Assembly (NCBI GenBank): GCA_033675545.1
Contig: JAWDGP010006848.1
Span: 800,001-864,000 of the forward strand
From: Elysia crispata
Lineage: Eukaryota; Mollusca; Gastropoda; Plakobranchidae
Length of the DNA stretch: 64,000 bases
Reading direction: 5' to 3'
The notes below the pieces were generated by a model, which searched no databases, was not told the origin of the DNA, and saw nothing but the letters and a program-made list of their open reading frames with translations. The translations under genes were made by a program, and so were the position numbers. Positions within the stretch are counted from its first letter, which is position 1; each line of letters begins with the position of its first letter. Positions 1 through 43,258 of this stretch are shown here, piece after piece.

Positions 1-150
1 TGCACTCGGAATAATCCAGGATCAGGCGTGTAAGGTGTGTGTATGCCGAGAACAGAGATTCAAGGGAATCATGGCGAACAAGAGAGACATATGTACTATG
101 GGGAGAGAAACAGACTCAAAAGAGAGACAGAACTGGAGGGAAAGACAGGT

Positions 151-234
<84 letters not shown>
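151..234. repeat. (GA)n microsatellite
   Basis: An uninterrupted GA dinucleotide run of about 80 bp. Open frames through it encode only Arg-Glu or Ser-Leu dipeptides and are not genes. Confidence 0.98.
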
Positions 235-242
<8 letters not shown>

Positions 243-1283
243 TAATGCCAATGCTTACTGTTTTGATACCTCGACTGTTGAGACTAGCTAAGCAAGAATT
301 CCCAGTAAGATATCTAAAAAACGGCAATACAATGGAATTTCTTTGAATTCATTACTACATGTACTATTTGATGTAAAAGATTAAAGTTGGTACAAATCAC
401 AAATATAAAAAATACCCATTAAATTTTGTAAAATCTTACATTGTACTATAAGATAATATCCATCTTTGAATTTTTAATTGTTGGTTTCCACAGTATATTA
501 TTATGTTTAAATATTCACTGCTGTTGCAATATTGAACATATAAGGACATATCAAATTTATTCTGTGTTGCATGAGAGAACGGCTGTGAATTGAGAATTTA
601 TTATTCATCTTTATCATACTTTTCAAGTTTGCAGGCCTACCTCAGAATTGCATTTACTCATAATATCTTTCTTTTACATCGTCTTGTACTCTACTCTTCG
701 TTAATTTTACCGCGCTCTTAAGTTCATGAATCTTTCTTATTGTAAAAATCGCTTGAGCTCAAGTTCAAAGACATTGATGATTAATTTTCTTCGCAGAAAG
801 GCTTGATGTGTAGTGGTATTTTTTTTTTATTAATGTAAATGTAATCAATCTTGAAAGAAAGAACAAAAAAACCCCAAGAAGAATGATATTTATGTTTCAC
901 ATGTCATAGGCCACTGTCTTCAATTAGGTAAAATCAGATGGAGAAGAGAGTAGATGATTAAGAAGAAGAAGCCGAAATAAAAAAGAAAGACAAAAAAGTG
1001 GAGAAGCAGGTTGTCAGTGTTTTAAGTTCAATTTTTGTTCACAATAAATACATTCTAAGTCTTTGGAATAATGAAATAATTTTTCTAGATTGAACCACTT
1101 AGAGATTTTGTAGCAAATCATGTATTCTACAATTTTTAATGCAATTTTTTAAGTTCGAAACACAAAGGGAATCTAAAAACGTGTAATTAAAACTGTAAAA
1201 GTTATTCTTTGAATAATTTTACGTCCCTCAACTTCGTACACAGAAATAGCAACTTTTTAATGCAACCAAGGATAAGATTGGTT
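235..1283. other. AT-rich intergenic DNA, nothing recognised
   Basis: No open frame with recognisable protein similarity, no RNA gene and no clear repeat. It lies downstream of the 3' end of the minus-strand NOPCHAP1-like gene and could include distal 3' UTR; minus-strand AATAAA motifs occur near 557 and 825. Confidence 0.5.
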
Positions 1284-1376
1284 AGATGTGACCTAGCACC
1301 ACCACCAGATGGTCAAGCCGGGGATCAAACTCAGGACATGAACACTCTACTAAACTACACTTATGCCATAATTTCC
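1284..1376 (-). mobile_element. tRNA-like SINE head (antisense)
   Basis: Read on the minus strand, this contains a box A-like block (TAGTTTAGTAGAGTG) followed by a box B-like block (GTTTGATCCCC), the order and approximate spacing of a tRNA-type Pol III promoter. There is no intact cloverleaf, so this looks like a tRNA-derived SINE head rather than a tRNA gene. The boundaries are approximate. Confidence 0.45.
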
Positions 1377-1649
1377 AATGGATTAGAAAATGTTCTGTAA
1401 AACATTGCATCCCTAAGCTACTTGTTTTTTTCCCCACAAAAAATTTGCATTTTTCAAAACTTTCAAAAGTTAAGAAACAATATGAAAGCATTATCCTTCT
1501 TTAAAAGTTTTTTCTGACTGCTTTTTATACAAAACTCAACTAATTAATATTGGACTAACTGAAATCAAGATCTAGTAAAATCGCACATAATAAGACAATT
1601 TGAAGGGAAAGCATGCAGTAAATGTCTGCTGTTATAATTTTTTATGTGT

Positions 1650-1697
1650 TAATAAAATTTTGAGGATTTAAAAAAAAAAAAAAAAGAAAAGAAAAAA
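1650..1697 (+). other. AATAAA followed by an A-rich tail
   Basis: An AATAAA hexamer at about 1650 is followed some 15 bp later by a 17-base A run and further A-rich sequence. This is how an inserted retroposed 3' end looks. No coding sequence is recognisable upstream, so the source is unknown; it may belong to a SINE or be chance in AT-rich DNA. Confidence 0.3.
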
Positions 1698-1836
1698 TTC
1701 CAGGCAAAGTACATGTCACTCAATGGTCAAGGGGAGGTAAGTGATATAGTTCCTTGGATTAACTCATTCAACTGTTGACAATTATACACACAGCTTCTCT
1801 TCTACAGTACAAAGTGTAAATTTGAATAGTTTGATT

Positions 1837-1837
1837 G

Positions 1838-1929
<92 letters not shown>

Positions 1930-1957
1930 AGAAAGAGAAATAGAGAGAGACAGAGAC

Positions 1958-2017
<60 letters not shown>
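1837..2017. repeat. (GATA)n/(GA)n compound microsatellite
   Basis: Several GATA units pass into two long GA runs separated by a short degenerate segment near 1925-1960. The tract ends about 100 bp downstream of the NOPCHAP1 stop codon and may be transcribed in its 3' UTR. Confidence 0.97.
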
Positions 2018-2018
<1 letters not shown>

Positions 2019-2116
2019 CTGTTAATTGGGCATGCTTAACAAAAACACAAACACAGAAAAAGGCCTAAAAGCAATAATTTAACACAAACATTGTACTTTA
2101 ACTCTTTCCTGTTTAA

Positions 2117-2338
2117 TCATCTATTTGGAGCTACATCTTTGACAGTTACATCAGAACTGCTCAATTCTTCTACACTAGAAATCAAAAGTGAGCTTCCATT
2201 CTGAGTTTGTGGTTCTTTCTGTTGCAGCACTGACATGGATTCATCAACCTTTGCCTCAGAGGTTGATTCATCACTGCTGCTACTACTATCATCATCGTCA
2301 AACATGGTGAGAACCTCAGGTGGAACAAGAGCAACATT
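2117..2338 (-). CDS. NOPCHAP1: NOPCHAP1-like exon 4 (terminal)
   Basis: Follows a TTTTTTTCAG acceptor. It starts NVALVPPEVLTMFDDDD, continues with a serine/acidic segment and ends at a TGA. This matches the low-complexity acidic C-terminal half of the family. Confidence 0.8.
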   Translation of the reverse strand, partial: NVALVPPEVLTMFDDDDSSSSSDESTSEAKVDESMSVLQQKEPQTQNGSSLLISSVEELSSSDVTVKDVAPNR

Positions 2339-5300
2339 CTGAAAAAAAATTATTTAATTTAAGTTAAAATATTGAAATGAATGTGACCTAAATATGCAAA
2401 TTTAAAACTTTCAAAAACTTTCTTCCATCTAAAAATTGAAATAATTTGTCTATTCATGAAGCTTTCCCTCCATCATGACAAAAATAAATGATTTTCCCAT
2501 TTTATCTCTTTTAACATGTGATTTAGCAAATAAATTGTACTTTATGAAAATATTTTCATCATATGGGAAATAACCCCAATAAATCTAGATGGACCCTCCA
2601 TGTAAAATAAAATATCTATAAAAGGAATCGTATTTTGAGTTGAGACAAAGTAACCTTATTCATGTAGTATATGTGAGTACATGGCTGTAAGGAAAAAAAT
2701 TCAGAGGATATATAAACATTTCATATTAAATGGCTTTAAAAAAATTCTAACCATCTCCACAACAGTAGCAGTTTTTTGGTCGAGAGATTTCTTTGTGTCA
2801 TTGCTTTCACAGCTTTCACCATCTTCTCCTTTTTCATCATTGTCATCATCACTTTCACCATTGCCCAAAGTAAAGGGCTCAATTGTAAGTGTTTCTTGTT
2901 GATCTGGTTTGGAAGCTATATCTGAGGCCATTTTCTTGTTGGCTTGTGACAGTTGGGGTAGAAACTCTTTAATTCTTGATAACACTGGAAATAAAAGGAG
3001 GATCATTTATAATTTATTTTTCTCCACATAAGAAAAAAAATTAATGCATGGACATTATCTTGACACCAATTGAGAATGAAGGAGATAACAAGTTCATAGC
3101 CACTTATATTTAAAATTTAGAAGGGATGAAATGACAAGATCTCACATTCAATATATAAAACCATACTGCTTTTGAAACAAATAGCCTAGTATGACAAGGC
3201 TAAACTTGAATCCTTCACATAATAAATAAGTTCAACTTATTTTGATTTTTTCCATTTTCACCCCTCTCTGAGTCTAAAACTTTTAGTATTTTGTTTTGCT
3301 AAACTAATTTTTAGCACTTATACTGATTTATTAAACCATCTGCCCTCCACCTATATCAAAACACCTAAGGGATGGTGAGGAGGAGTTAAAAACTCAACAC
3401 TTGCAAATGTATAATGTTGTCCTATCTCTAAACCTAAAATTATAAGAATTCAGATAATCTAACCTGAGATAAGATCAGCACATTCAACTGAATAAGGCTC
3501 ATAAATTAGCAGGACCTCTTTTATGAATGACCACATACTCCACTATGGACATAAGTTAACAACTTTACCTTTTACTGAGAATGTAGCCATTGAACAGCAT
3601 ATATAACCCCCCCACCCTGTTTCCTCATCCCTTTAGTCGTAATTCAGTAGTCTCTTTGTGCTTTCACTCTAACCCTACAGTCTGTTATGGCATACACTTA
3701 AAGGGGCTTCGTGTTTGAGGTTGAAATGCAAGCTATTCACCTAAATGTTAGCATCATTCACTCATGTTGAACATAATGTTCTATGTGTAAAGAAAAGCTT
3801 TTAGAACTTCACTTAATTTTGCTCTCATTAATCAAAGCTTACCAGGACAAGAAGGAAAAATCTTATCTATGATGAGCAAAAATCATTATTCTTATTTGAA
3901 TTAAACAGTTGATAAATAAAACCTGTTTGGAACCCTTCTCTTCAATCAAGTAGGTGTAGATTATAATTAAACAAGCATGTTCAAAATCCAAATCACTGAA
4001 ATCTCTGAAATGTATCTCAGAGGCTGTCAAATCATGCAAAGCTTCAATCTCCAAACATATCATTTTTTGTTTGAAATTAATATGAAAAAAATTATAAATT
4101 GTAACATATAGTCACTTTTGAGATGGACCAATTTAATTAAAGAATCTCTCATGGTCATGCAATTTGTACTTTACCATCAAATAACAGTGGCACACATTTA
4201 GATTTACATCTTGGAGATTAATTATTGGATTCCAAAAATCTATTTCACTATAATTCAACTGATAAGTATTTATAATTATTGCTTTTAGAGCTCAAGAGAG
4301 CTAAATGGACTGTAAATAAAGTATGAAATAAAAAAAAAATACCTGAATTCTGAGGCATATGAAATGTTTGGGAAGCTGCATGTGTTTCTTTTCCAACTAT
4401 TTTTAATTTGTCTGTCTTGTAACCTGTGAAGAAAATATTTTCGTATAATCTAAGGTGAAAAAGAAATTTTATAAACTTTTATTAATTTAAGCTTTAATGC
4501 AGTTGAGTCCACTTATTTCGAAGTCATTCGTATAAAAAAGGACTTTGAATTATCAGATTACATAGAGAAAGAGAGTTAAAAAATAAATGTAGATGACAGG
4601 AATGTCATACAAGTGTACAGGGTGGTGAAGATGGGCCTAACCCCTTTCTCTCTTATAGTCTTATTGCAGACCCTTGCATGTAATGTAGGTGGGCATACAC
4701 ACACACACCAGAATCGCTAGCCACGCAGAGCATAGCACTACAAGTACTTTGTTTTACAAGCCTGGAATAGTGCTTTCACTGTGTCAGAAGACAAAAAATC
4801 ACGCCAAAATCGCTTCAAATGAACAGGATCCTTGTTTCAAAATTCGGACTAACCGATATTTTTTAACAAACCTTACATAGAGAAATATTCGGTAAAATTA
4901 AACAACTTCGAAATATCCAAGAATTTGAACTATCCGGATTCGAATTACTTGGACTCAACTGTATTGTTCAGAACAGCAACATAAAAACTTCTAATCACAC
5001 AAAAGAGAATCTAGAATATTATCGAGTAGGCTTACATAAGTTTTCAAGTGAACCATTTATTTTCTTCACATTGGTTACAAAATGATTCATTACCTTGCAT
5101 CTAGCTAAGAAGATTTTAAAGCCTGATGAAATGTCCCTTGTCATCAGACCTATATTACTGTTCTGACAGTACTGTAACAAATCTTATTTTATGATTCAAT
5201 GAATACATAATTTTACCAGGTGATGAAAGAATGAACATTGGGGATTCAAGAAAAAATACTAGCAATTTAACTAAAACCACTTGGTTAATGCAATCCATGT

Positions 5301-6455
5301 ATGTTTACATTGAGTGGTGGATCTGACAACTAAACAAGTATTTTGGAAGGGAAATCAACCAAATGATTTGAATGAGGTAGACATAACTGACAACTTTTTC
5401 CGACAATGTGGGCTTTTAATATAATCTGGCTTGGGTTTAGAAAACTCTTGGTCTGAGTTATCTCATGGGTCATGCTCGTAAAAATTTTCCCTTGCTGTCT
5501 CTTCCTGCCCCAGCCTACTATCCCAGCTTAAGAATCAAGATTGACTATTGCTTATATGACAGCAAAATCCCATAATGTCCTGATTTTTCCACCCTTCATT
5601 CTATCTTAGTGATAACAGGGCTAACAAAGACAGTAAGACTAAGAAAGCACCTGATTAAAAGAATTCCTCACTTTGTCTCTTAATATTTATATACTAGTCC
5701 TGGGGTCTACTTGATATTTTACTACTCGTCGAGTATCGAGTCACTAGGCTGAGGGAACTGTGGACATGGCAAGTCCCAATTCGTGGGACGTGTGTCACTC
5801 CAATCCGAGGGCAACAAGTCTCCATATGAGGACCTAAAGTTATATCTAGAGACCCAACACTGAATGCAGGCGACGACTATTGACTCACATCAAGTAGCAA
5901 ATGAAAGTGCACATCCACATCATCTCCCGCCACCCCTCTAATTCTAAACCCATATAAACAGACATACCCACATGCTGTCTGTCCACAGTCTACAGTATCA
6001 TACACAGCCTTTGACCAGTTCAATGTGCATTGATTGACACTATAGACTTCAACAAACCTCGCATTAATTGTGATCTAGACTGTGAGAAGTGTCTATTTTC
6101 TTTCATTGATCTTTTTTATTATCATTTCAATACTGAATCATTCCCTTACCCTCTCTGTATTGATGGTTTTGATTTAGAGAAAAGTTGGGAAATAACATTC
6201 ACTTCAAGTTGAAAAGATAATGAGTAAAATTTAAACTCAATATGTCATCCACATACATTCAGCAAACTTTTCCGAATACATGAGCTGGTGTGAGATGTGA
6301 GTTGAATTATTGAGATCGAGTTCGCTGTTTCTCACAGAAGGATGCGATGATATGAAAGATAGTTCATTGCTTGTTTCAGGGATTATATCTGAAGCTGAAG
6401 ATCTAGATCTATAAGTAGTGTTTCCATTGACTCCTTCCTTTCTTTTCTCAGCCAT
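2117..6455 (-). CDS. NOPCHAP1: NOPCHAP1-like snoRNP assembly chaperone (C12orf45 homolog)
   Basis: Four coding exons on the minus strand (6455-6257, 4423-4343, 2984-2752, 2338-2117) join in frame with GT-AG introns to give 244 residues. Recognition rests on the family core: RIKEFLPQLSQANKKM (about 95-110) corresponds to QVQTFLPQMARANEKL of human C12orf45, and VVEMNVAL across the last junction corresponds to VIQMDVAL. As in the human protein, an acidic serine-rich stretch follows (DDDDSSSSSDE). The N-terminal third is not conserved. In human, NOPCHAP1 links NOP58 to the RUVBL1/2 ATPases during box C/D snoRNP assembly; that role is inferred here. An in-frame TAA at 6467-6465 supports this start. 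It diverges from WASHC4 across a 341 bp interval. The exon 1 donor is the least certain part; the 3' UTR end is unknown. Confidence 0.85.
2752..2984 (-). CDS. NOPCHAP1: NOPCHAP1-like exon 3 (conserved core)
   Basis: 233 bp after a TTTCCAG acceptor. It encodes the conserved LSRIKEFLPQLSQANKK segment, then an acidic linker, and ends TVVEM in phase 0 before GTTAGA. Confidence 0.85.
4343..4423 (-). CDS. NOPCHAP1: NOPCHAP1-like exon 2
   Basis: 81 bp between a CACAG acceptor and a GTATTT donor. In the frame shared with both neighbours it encodes YKTDKLKIVGKETHAASQTF and leads into the conserved core. It is too short to stand out as an open frame. Confidence 0.75.
4500..4961. mobile_element. MITE-like element with terminal inverted repeats
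   Basis: The left end CAGTTGAGTCC (4500-4510) is the exact reverse complement of GGACTCAACTG (4951-4961), and the similarity extends inward with interruptions (TTCGAA and related blocks). A TA follows the right end; the left flank is TG, so a TA duplication is only half preserved. It carries no transposase and is 462 bp long, suggesting a non-autonomous Tc1/mariner-type element. It lies in intron 1 of the NOPCHAP1-like gene. The small open frames inside are not genes. Confidence 0.7.
6257..6455 (-). CDS. NOPCHAP1: NOPCHAP1-like exon 1
   Basis: Begins MAEKRKEGVNG and ends in phase 1 before a GTATGT donor (6256-6251). This donor is the only good one seen that fits the phase of exon 2. Reading through gives a stop eight codons later. 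Confidence 0.7.
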
Positions 6456-6796
6456 GGTGATAGGTTAAGTTTGCAAAATAAAATCAAGTTTTAATTAAAA
6501 TTTTGAATAGCCTAGATCTAGATCTAAGATATATCTCATGCATGTTTGTTTTCATGGCATACTCTAAATCTACAATTTGTACTCGAATCTAGCACACAGC
6601 AGTACAAAGCCAATGAGCGGAAAGTCTAATATTTACTTCCGGTTGACTCTACGAACATAGAGAGGCACCTGACTAAAAGAACTTGAGGATCTTCTTCAAA
6701 ACATTTTCAACAATTGTAGATAAGTGTTAGTACGATGAGACATACAATTTAAGTGAAATTCTTTTCGTTTGAGCGAAATTGACGGAATCAGAGGAG
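6456..6796. promoter_or_regulatory. Shared bidirectional promoter of NOPCHAP1-like and WASHC4
   Basis: The 341 bp between the two divergent start codons. It contains a CCAAT box (6610-6614) with GAGCGG just after it, and ACTTCCGGTT (6635-6644), an ETS-type site. No convincing TATA box is seen. CCAAT plus ETS without TATA is typical of housekeeping bidirectional promoters. Transcription starts cannot be placed from sequence alone. AGATCTAGATCT-rich stretches occur on both sides. Confidence 0.7.
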
Positions 6797-36727
<29,931 letters not shown>

Positions 36728-38988
36728 TTGGCCACTCAAGATTAAGGTGCTGATGACCTGCCAGGAAAAATCTTTGATTATTCAGAAATAGAAACAGTGT
36801 ATCATACAGTTAACAGATAGGAATATGTCTATCAAAAAATAAGTTTGGAACAATTTTTTTACTTCAGTGAATGTTTAAATATATTGTCCTTTGTTTTAAT
36901 CTCCCATCAAGCAATCTGACATTCTAGACTTGTATTATGCTCACTGCCTTTTTTTTTTTAGTTTGGTGTTTTATAGATTGATCCATTTATATATTCTACC
37001 TTGCATTTTCTCTTTACACAATTCAAAACTTATGATTTGAAATAGCTAAATAATGAAAGTATCCTTCATTTTTAAATGTGATTTTTTTTTGTGTTTCAAG
37101 CAAACTAAAAAAAAATTGTTCTTGAATAAAAAATGTAATACCATAGAATGATATAGCTTAAGGAATTGAGGATTTTGTTGTTTTATTCATTATAGCTTAA
37201 ACTTACGATTTGAAGTAAATTGTGCATACTAATTAGTTGATCATTTGGTTGTTGGAACTATGCCCATTGCTGATTATTGCAAGTTTAGATTGTACAGTGA
37301 TTTGTGGGACCTCAAATTTTATTCGGTGAATAACTGAGATATAATTCAAATCATCAGGAAATAAACGTTTCACAAATTTACATATATTCAAGCAAATTGG
37401 GAGCATTTTCTATCTACACCTCAACAACATTTTTGCTTTTTCATGATGACTTGTCTTTCATCTCATATGGAGACGTTCTTTGATCAGCTTTTATGTGAAA
37501 CAGGTCAATGAGATTTTGTAAGAAATTGGAATAAAAGCTTGCAAATGTTCACATTCTTCTAATTACATTGTCGTTTTTGTCATGTTGTTCCCTATAATGA
37601 TAATGTTTTATTTACTACTTTTCTTCTTCTCCCTTATTTCTTGATCAATGGAACCTCCTTTGAGTCATGAAGTAATCTGGTTTCAGTCTTTCTAATTATT
37701 GTTTATCTGGCAAAATTCCAATTTTAGAAATCTTAATTTTTTATTACATATGACTAGTTTAAGCTAAAAAATAAATTTTTCTTTTTTCCTGTCTTCATTT
37801 TTCTTCAAATTTTAACACTTTCTCCTCAAGAAAGCCAAAGGGTTATTACTAGATGAATTAATTTGCCACTATTAGTATGTTAATTTCAAAGCTGCTCCTG
37901 CTCTAGCAAAGGCTGTTATACAAACTCATTCTTTTTATTCTTTTAAGTTTCATAAATAAATGCATTTTTCACGCTTTGTTTCTGCTCCTTCTTTTCCTGT
38001 AATAGGTGTATGAGCAGTGATATAATTCTTATCATCAATTACTTGACTACAAATTTTTTTTTTCATGTTTTTTTTCACTTCGATTCACTAGCCATCTAGC
38101 TTATTTCTTTATTTTATTCATGGATACTACATATTCTATCACAAAATTTACATGACCCTCAAGGTTTGACAAAATTTTTGTATCTCCTGACTCTCATTAT
38201 CTGTTTTTTATTAATTACATTTCCAAACATGGCCCAAAGCATTTTAGTCTTAAGTGTGGGTATTTAAAAATTAAATTGCAAGATAATGCAGGTATATTCC
38301 AAAAATTTGTAACAACAGTTTTAATATTGTAGTATTTATCTAATTATATTATCATTTAATGCAAATTAATCTCAAACATGTGGAATTAGTAATAATTACT
38401 TTCTGCTTACATTTTAGGAAATAAGAAAACAGCATGTAATTAAATGTGATAAAATGCATTTAGAAACTTATCTTATTTTTGAGATTGGCCATTAGGACAG
38501 CAGAGAAAGTAGTGGAGAAATGTGCCATCTAAGGCTAATACTGCTGTGGTTGGTAAAATTTTACAAATGAGAAGATGTCTGGTTGGCCTCACCTTGTTAT
38601 TTTGTTGAACAGAAGACTAGAAAATTCTCTTACTGCTCTATCATTGTATGTGTAAGTTTATAAAAATGTTATATTTTTGCCGGTGTATATGCAATATTTG
38701 TATTTCTATGATCCAGTTTATGATTCCTGTAATATACTCATCTAAAACAGAGTATGCGAAATTTTAGTGCTTAATATATAAATTTAATGTATTTTGAAAA
38801 CATTTGTTAAAAATAATAAAGAAAAATTATTGTTATATCTAATGATCACAAGTTGCTCTTGTTTTACATTTAAATTGATTCAAATTAAAAATGCTAAGTA
38901 TAGATCTTAGAATCAATAATAAACTTTTAAATGTAGTTGGCAGTATGAAAAATTAAAACGTACAGGTAAATGATTAAAAAAAATAAAT
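36728..38988 (+). other. WASHC4 3' UTR and downstream DNA
   Basis: AT-rich, no open frames of interest. AATAAA hexamers at about 37125, 37360, 37530 and 38815 are candidate polyadenylation signals; which is used cannot be told from sequence. Confidence 0.5.
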
Positions 38989-39119
<131 letters not shown>

Positions 39120-40413
39120 TTTTTTTCTTTTCCTTACCACCCTATGGCTTTCCTCTCTTTTTTTATGTGTCTCTCCATCGTACCATCTTTTTCTGTTACA
39201 TTACTTGTTACTCGTTATTATTATTTGCAGCAGCTTCTTTGTAAGAGGTAAAGGCTCTAGAGTTAAAAAAAAAAAAAAAACTCTCTTAGAAAACAGAATT
39301 ACCTACTTGTGAAAAAAAAATAACAAAAAAAAATTGATGCAATAATACAAAACCAGCGTTGGCACTCGTAAAAAGCATTATCAGTTTATCATAATGTTAA
39401 GGTTCATTTTTTATAATCTCAGTGCAAACAGCAAACTGACTGAAAAAAATGCTAGATAGCTGAGAGGAAGAGAACGTTTCAACATATCATCCTAATGTAA
39501 TCAGAAGCTGATATTGGGATCCAAACAGCTTCTTTACACCAGATTATTGTGATTGAAGTAACAGTTCATATGAAAGATAATTGAAAAATAACGAGGACAA
39601 ACAAATAGGGGTGACATGCCCATCTCTATTCTCTGCCCGTTAAAATGACTGCATTCCAGGGCCGAAACACTTATATGAGGGATTTGTTCTTTGATTTTGA
39701 AGACTCCTGCTATCTGGCTCCTTTGGCAGAACTGAACCATCATATTGCTGAGTACTTTGAGAAGGATCAGTAGGCTATATTTGGATTCTATGTTAATTTG
39801 TTCCTCAATTTGTCTTGCAATAAACAATATATAGTGACTGCTGTTAGCAAGACATTGACATAATTTCAAATTAAATCCCAATAAGACTTGTTTCTGTTGC
39901 TGCAGGTGCTTTTTAATATAATGAGTTCATGGTTTCTTCTCTACTTCACAAAACACGCGCATACACACGGATAAAATCATGAGATAAACAAAATTCCTCA
40001 AGAGGAAACCAGATAACTGGCAGGATTTGAATTGCCTCTTTCGGAAAAATATTCTGTTAAAGACTTCGTGCAATCAGGTGTGCAAGGTACGATTTTTGTC
40101 GCTTTCTTAACGCTATTAATTATTAGGTATACGCAAATAAGAATAGTTAATTACTTTGACATTTATTTATGGATCCTTACAAACACTCATTTTTATACAA
40201 GTACAAGTTACATGAATTCCCGCACGTCTCTTCAACTCTAAACACTTTTTGTGGGAACTTATAACCTTACCACAAGTATTTAGAAGGACCTATAAATAGA
40301 ATGAGAAAAGTGCAAAGTTATTTTTTCCAGTATTGACCAGGCGATAATTGAACATGCACAGAGCGTTTTTTCTTTTTAGATCTTGAATCTCTGCTAAAAA
40401 AAAAAAGAAGATA
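39120..40413. other. Intergenic DNA, nothing recognised
   Basis: Short A runs and AT-rich sequence. The 115-codon minus-strand open frame at 39534-39881 shows no recognisable motif. Confidence 0.5.
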
Positions 40414-40697
<284 letters not shown>

Positions 40698-42845
40698 CTG
40701 AGTAAAGCTACATAGATCAGTTTGTTGTGTTTGTATTGTTATTTTATGATAACAGTTATGTTCAGGTATTGGGTGGGATCATCATCACGAGGCGCCCTTG
40801 CTTCATGGCGTTGGCGATCATGTCTTTCCAACCTCCTCGACCCTTGGTGGCCGAAATTACAAACGTTGCTTTCTGTATGTCCATCCATGCAGGAAGACTG
40901 TCCATTCTGATCTCTCTGTCTCCCCCTCCCTGGTCATCCTTCCAGTTTTCCTGAAGTTATAAGATATTCTAAACCTTCCCTTCTCATTGTGTGACAAATG
41001 AAGGCAGCCTGTCGATTTCTATTTCTATTGAACAATGACTTCTTTTTTGTCCCGCTCCTTTTATTGCTGTCAATGGTATTCTCAACATTCTTCTCCAAGT
41101 CACATCTATACTGCTTCTATTTCCTCCAGTATCAGTTTAGTTATCGTCCACGCCTCGCACCCATACATCAGAATAGGACTAAAAACTAAAGGGCTCTTTG
41201 CCTCAAGGCTACTAACAATTTTTTGTTGTTGTTTGTTTGTTAATTTTTTGAATGCTATTTTTGCCTGCACGATTCTTGAATTTACTTCTGAGTGACTTTT
41301 TCCATCTTGTCTGATGAGAGTGCCTAGATATTCAAAAGATTGTTCTTGCTTTAGTTTGGTTCCATCAATAAAGATGTTGCATTCCTGTTACTAATAACCA
41401 TCACTTTTGTTTTCTTGCTAGTTAAGTCTAATCATTTCTTTGTACTCTCATTCTTGACAACATTCTGCAAAGTTTGAATATCTTTCTCGTTTCCAGCTAT
41501 CAGTACAGTGTCGTATGCGTATCTTGGATTATTGGTTGTCTTTCCATCTCCTGTAAGTCGTAGCGTGTCTTCCAGCTCTCGTAGGATCGTTTCACTTTAC
41601 AGGTTAAAAAGGTCTGGGGAAAGGACACATCCTTCCTTGCCCTACCTCTCTTTTAATTTCTTGAAACACACAAATTTCATTTATTTTTTTCTATTTTAAC
41701 TGCCTCTATTTGTTCCCAGTATAACCTATATTTTTAATTACTTGACGATCTTTTCCATATACAGGTAATTTATGGATTTGGTTAATTATTTCCGTGTGCT
41801 TGACTCAGTCAAACACCCTGGTGTAGTCAGTGAAGTATAAGTATTATCCTTTTGGACCTCTAATGCTTTTTCAAAGATAGTTATGAGCATGAATATTGCA
41901 TTAGACGTGACGTCTATTTTCCTTCTACAAATCTGCATAGTTAGTCAGCATTTTCTGGCCTTATCATGTGTCTAACTCGCATAATGACTATCTTGAGGAG
42001 TATCTTTGTGTCGTGGCTCATTAGACTTATCGTGCGTTGGAGTTTACTTCAGTTGCTCCTGCTTTCTTTGACAGTGTATGAAGACAGACGTTAACGTATC
42101 TTCTGTCATTAGCTCTATATCATATATTTCATTAAGGATATTAATTTTTGTTATCATTGAAATGTCAAATTCTTCTAGAGCCTCGATTTGTTCCACTGCT
42201 CGGCTGTCTGGTCCATTCTTCATATTTCTTTTTATGGCTGTTCCTACTTCATCTTTATTTGTTGGTCCTGCAAAATCACCTTTCATTACAAGTTACAACT
42301 ATATGTTTTCTATCATCATCAACAAGTTCTGGTAGTTTTCTGACTATCTTTCTAAAATATTTTCTTTGTCCATGATAATGTCTCCATTTTGTGTTTTTAA
42401 GCATCCCATTGAACTGTTCTTTTGTTAGTCCTACTAATTCTTCAATATTCTTGTAAATTGTATTAGGGACAAGTCTTTGGAGCATATCATCGCTAGGCAT
42501 TTTTCGTTGAGTCCAGATTCTTTAGCCTCTTCACATCTTCTTCCAACCTCCCTATGTAAGTGTTAATATTCTTGTTCGTTTCCCTTAGCCTCTCTTCTTC
42601 TATCCACAAATTGTAGTATGTCGTCTGGATTCCTTCTTCAATGGCTCGTGAAAATGACTTTTTCAGTTGGGCCCAAAGTTCCTCTATTTCTTCTTTACCC
42701 TCTAAAACCTCAAATTTATTTTCAACTTTAATCCTGTACTTCTGTCGCAAATCTAAGTTCGACTTCTGTATAGCTAGATTTCTTTTGGCTTCAGATTTTG
42801 CCCATTTCCGTTTCTTCAGCTCGAGTCTTAAGTAACAAATCACTG
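40698..42845 (-). pseudogene. Decayed non-LTR retrotransposon reverse transcriptase, 5'-truncated
   Basis: Reading the minus strand from 42845 downward gives, in several frames, the order of a non-LTR reverse transcriptase: a basic pre-RT linker (42843-42493), a degraded MKNGPDSRAVEQIEAL segment (near 42220), RRTISLMSHDTKILLKI (near 42030), the active-site region as RYAYDTVLIAG (about 41500) in place of YADD, EYLGTLIRQDGKSHSEVNSR (about 41320), LMYGCEAWT (about 41155) and a C-terminal GRGGWKDMIANAMKQG (about 40830). Stops and frameshifts are frequent, the second-last catalytic Asp is replaced by Tyr, and no endonuclease domain is left. It is inactive. Clade is not assigned; the 3' short-repeat tail recalls RTE-type elements. 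Confidence 0.85.
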
Positions 42846-43051
42846 GAACGAGATCTTCAGCCTATGACAGTCTGCGCTTGGTGCGGATTTAGCAACTAGC
42901 AGTGAATTTTGAAATCGTGGAGGTTGGAAGGACATGATCGCCAGCCCCATGAAGCAAGGTACCTGATGATGATGGTCCCACCTCATAAGCTGAACATAAC
43001 TTTTTTTGAATAAAATAACAATACAAGCAGTAAAATAGTACAGTATTTTCT
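42846..43051 (+). mobile_element. 3' end of a second copy of the same retrotransposon, opposite orientation
   Basis: In + orientation this holds a C-terminal fragment (NRGGWKDMIASPMKQGT) and 3' UTR that match, inverted, the 3' end of the minus-strand copy at 40698-40860, including GTTATGTTCAG and TTGTATTGTTATTTTAT as seen from that copy's complement. It runs straight into an ATT microsatellite. Only about 200 bp of this copy are present. Confidence 0.8.

Positions 43052-43258
<207 letters not shown>

Noticed and set aside
40698..43051. A single DNA transposon with long terminal inverted repeats
   Set aside because: The interior is a reverse transcriptase and the inverted arms are retrotransposon 3' ends with coding remnants and repeat tails, so two opposed insertions explain it better.
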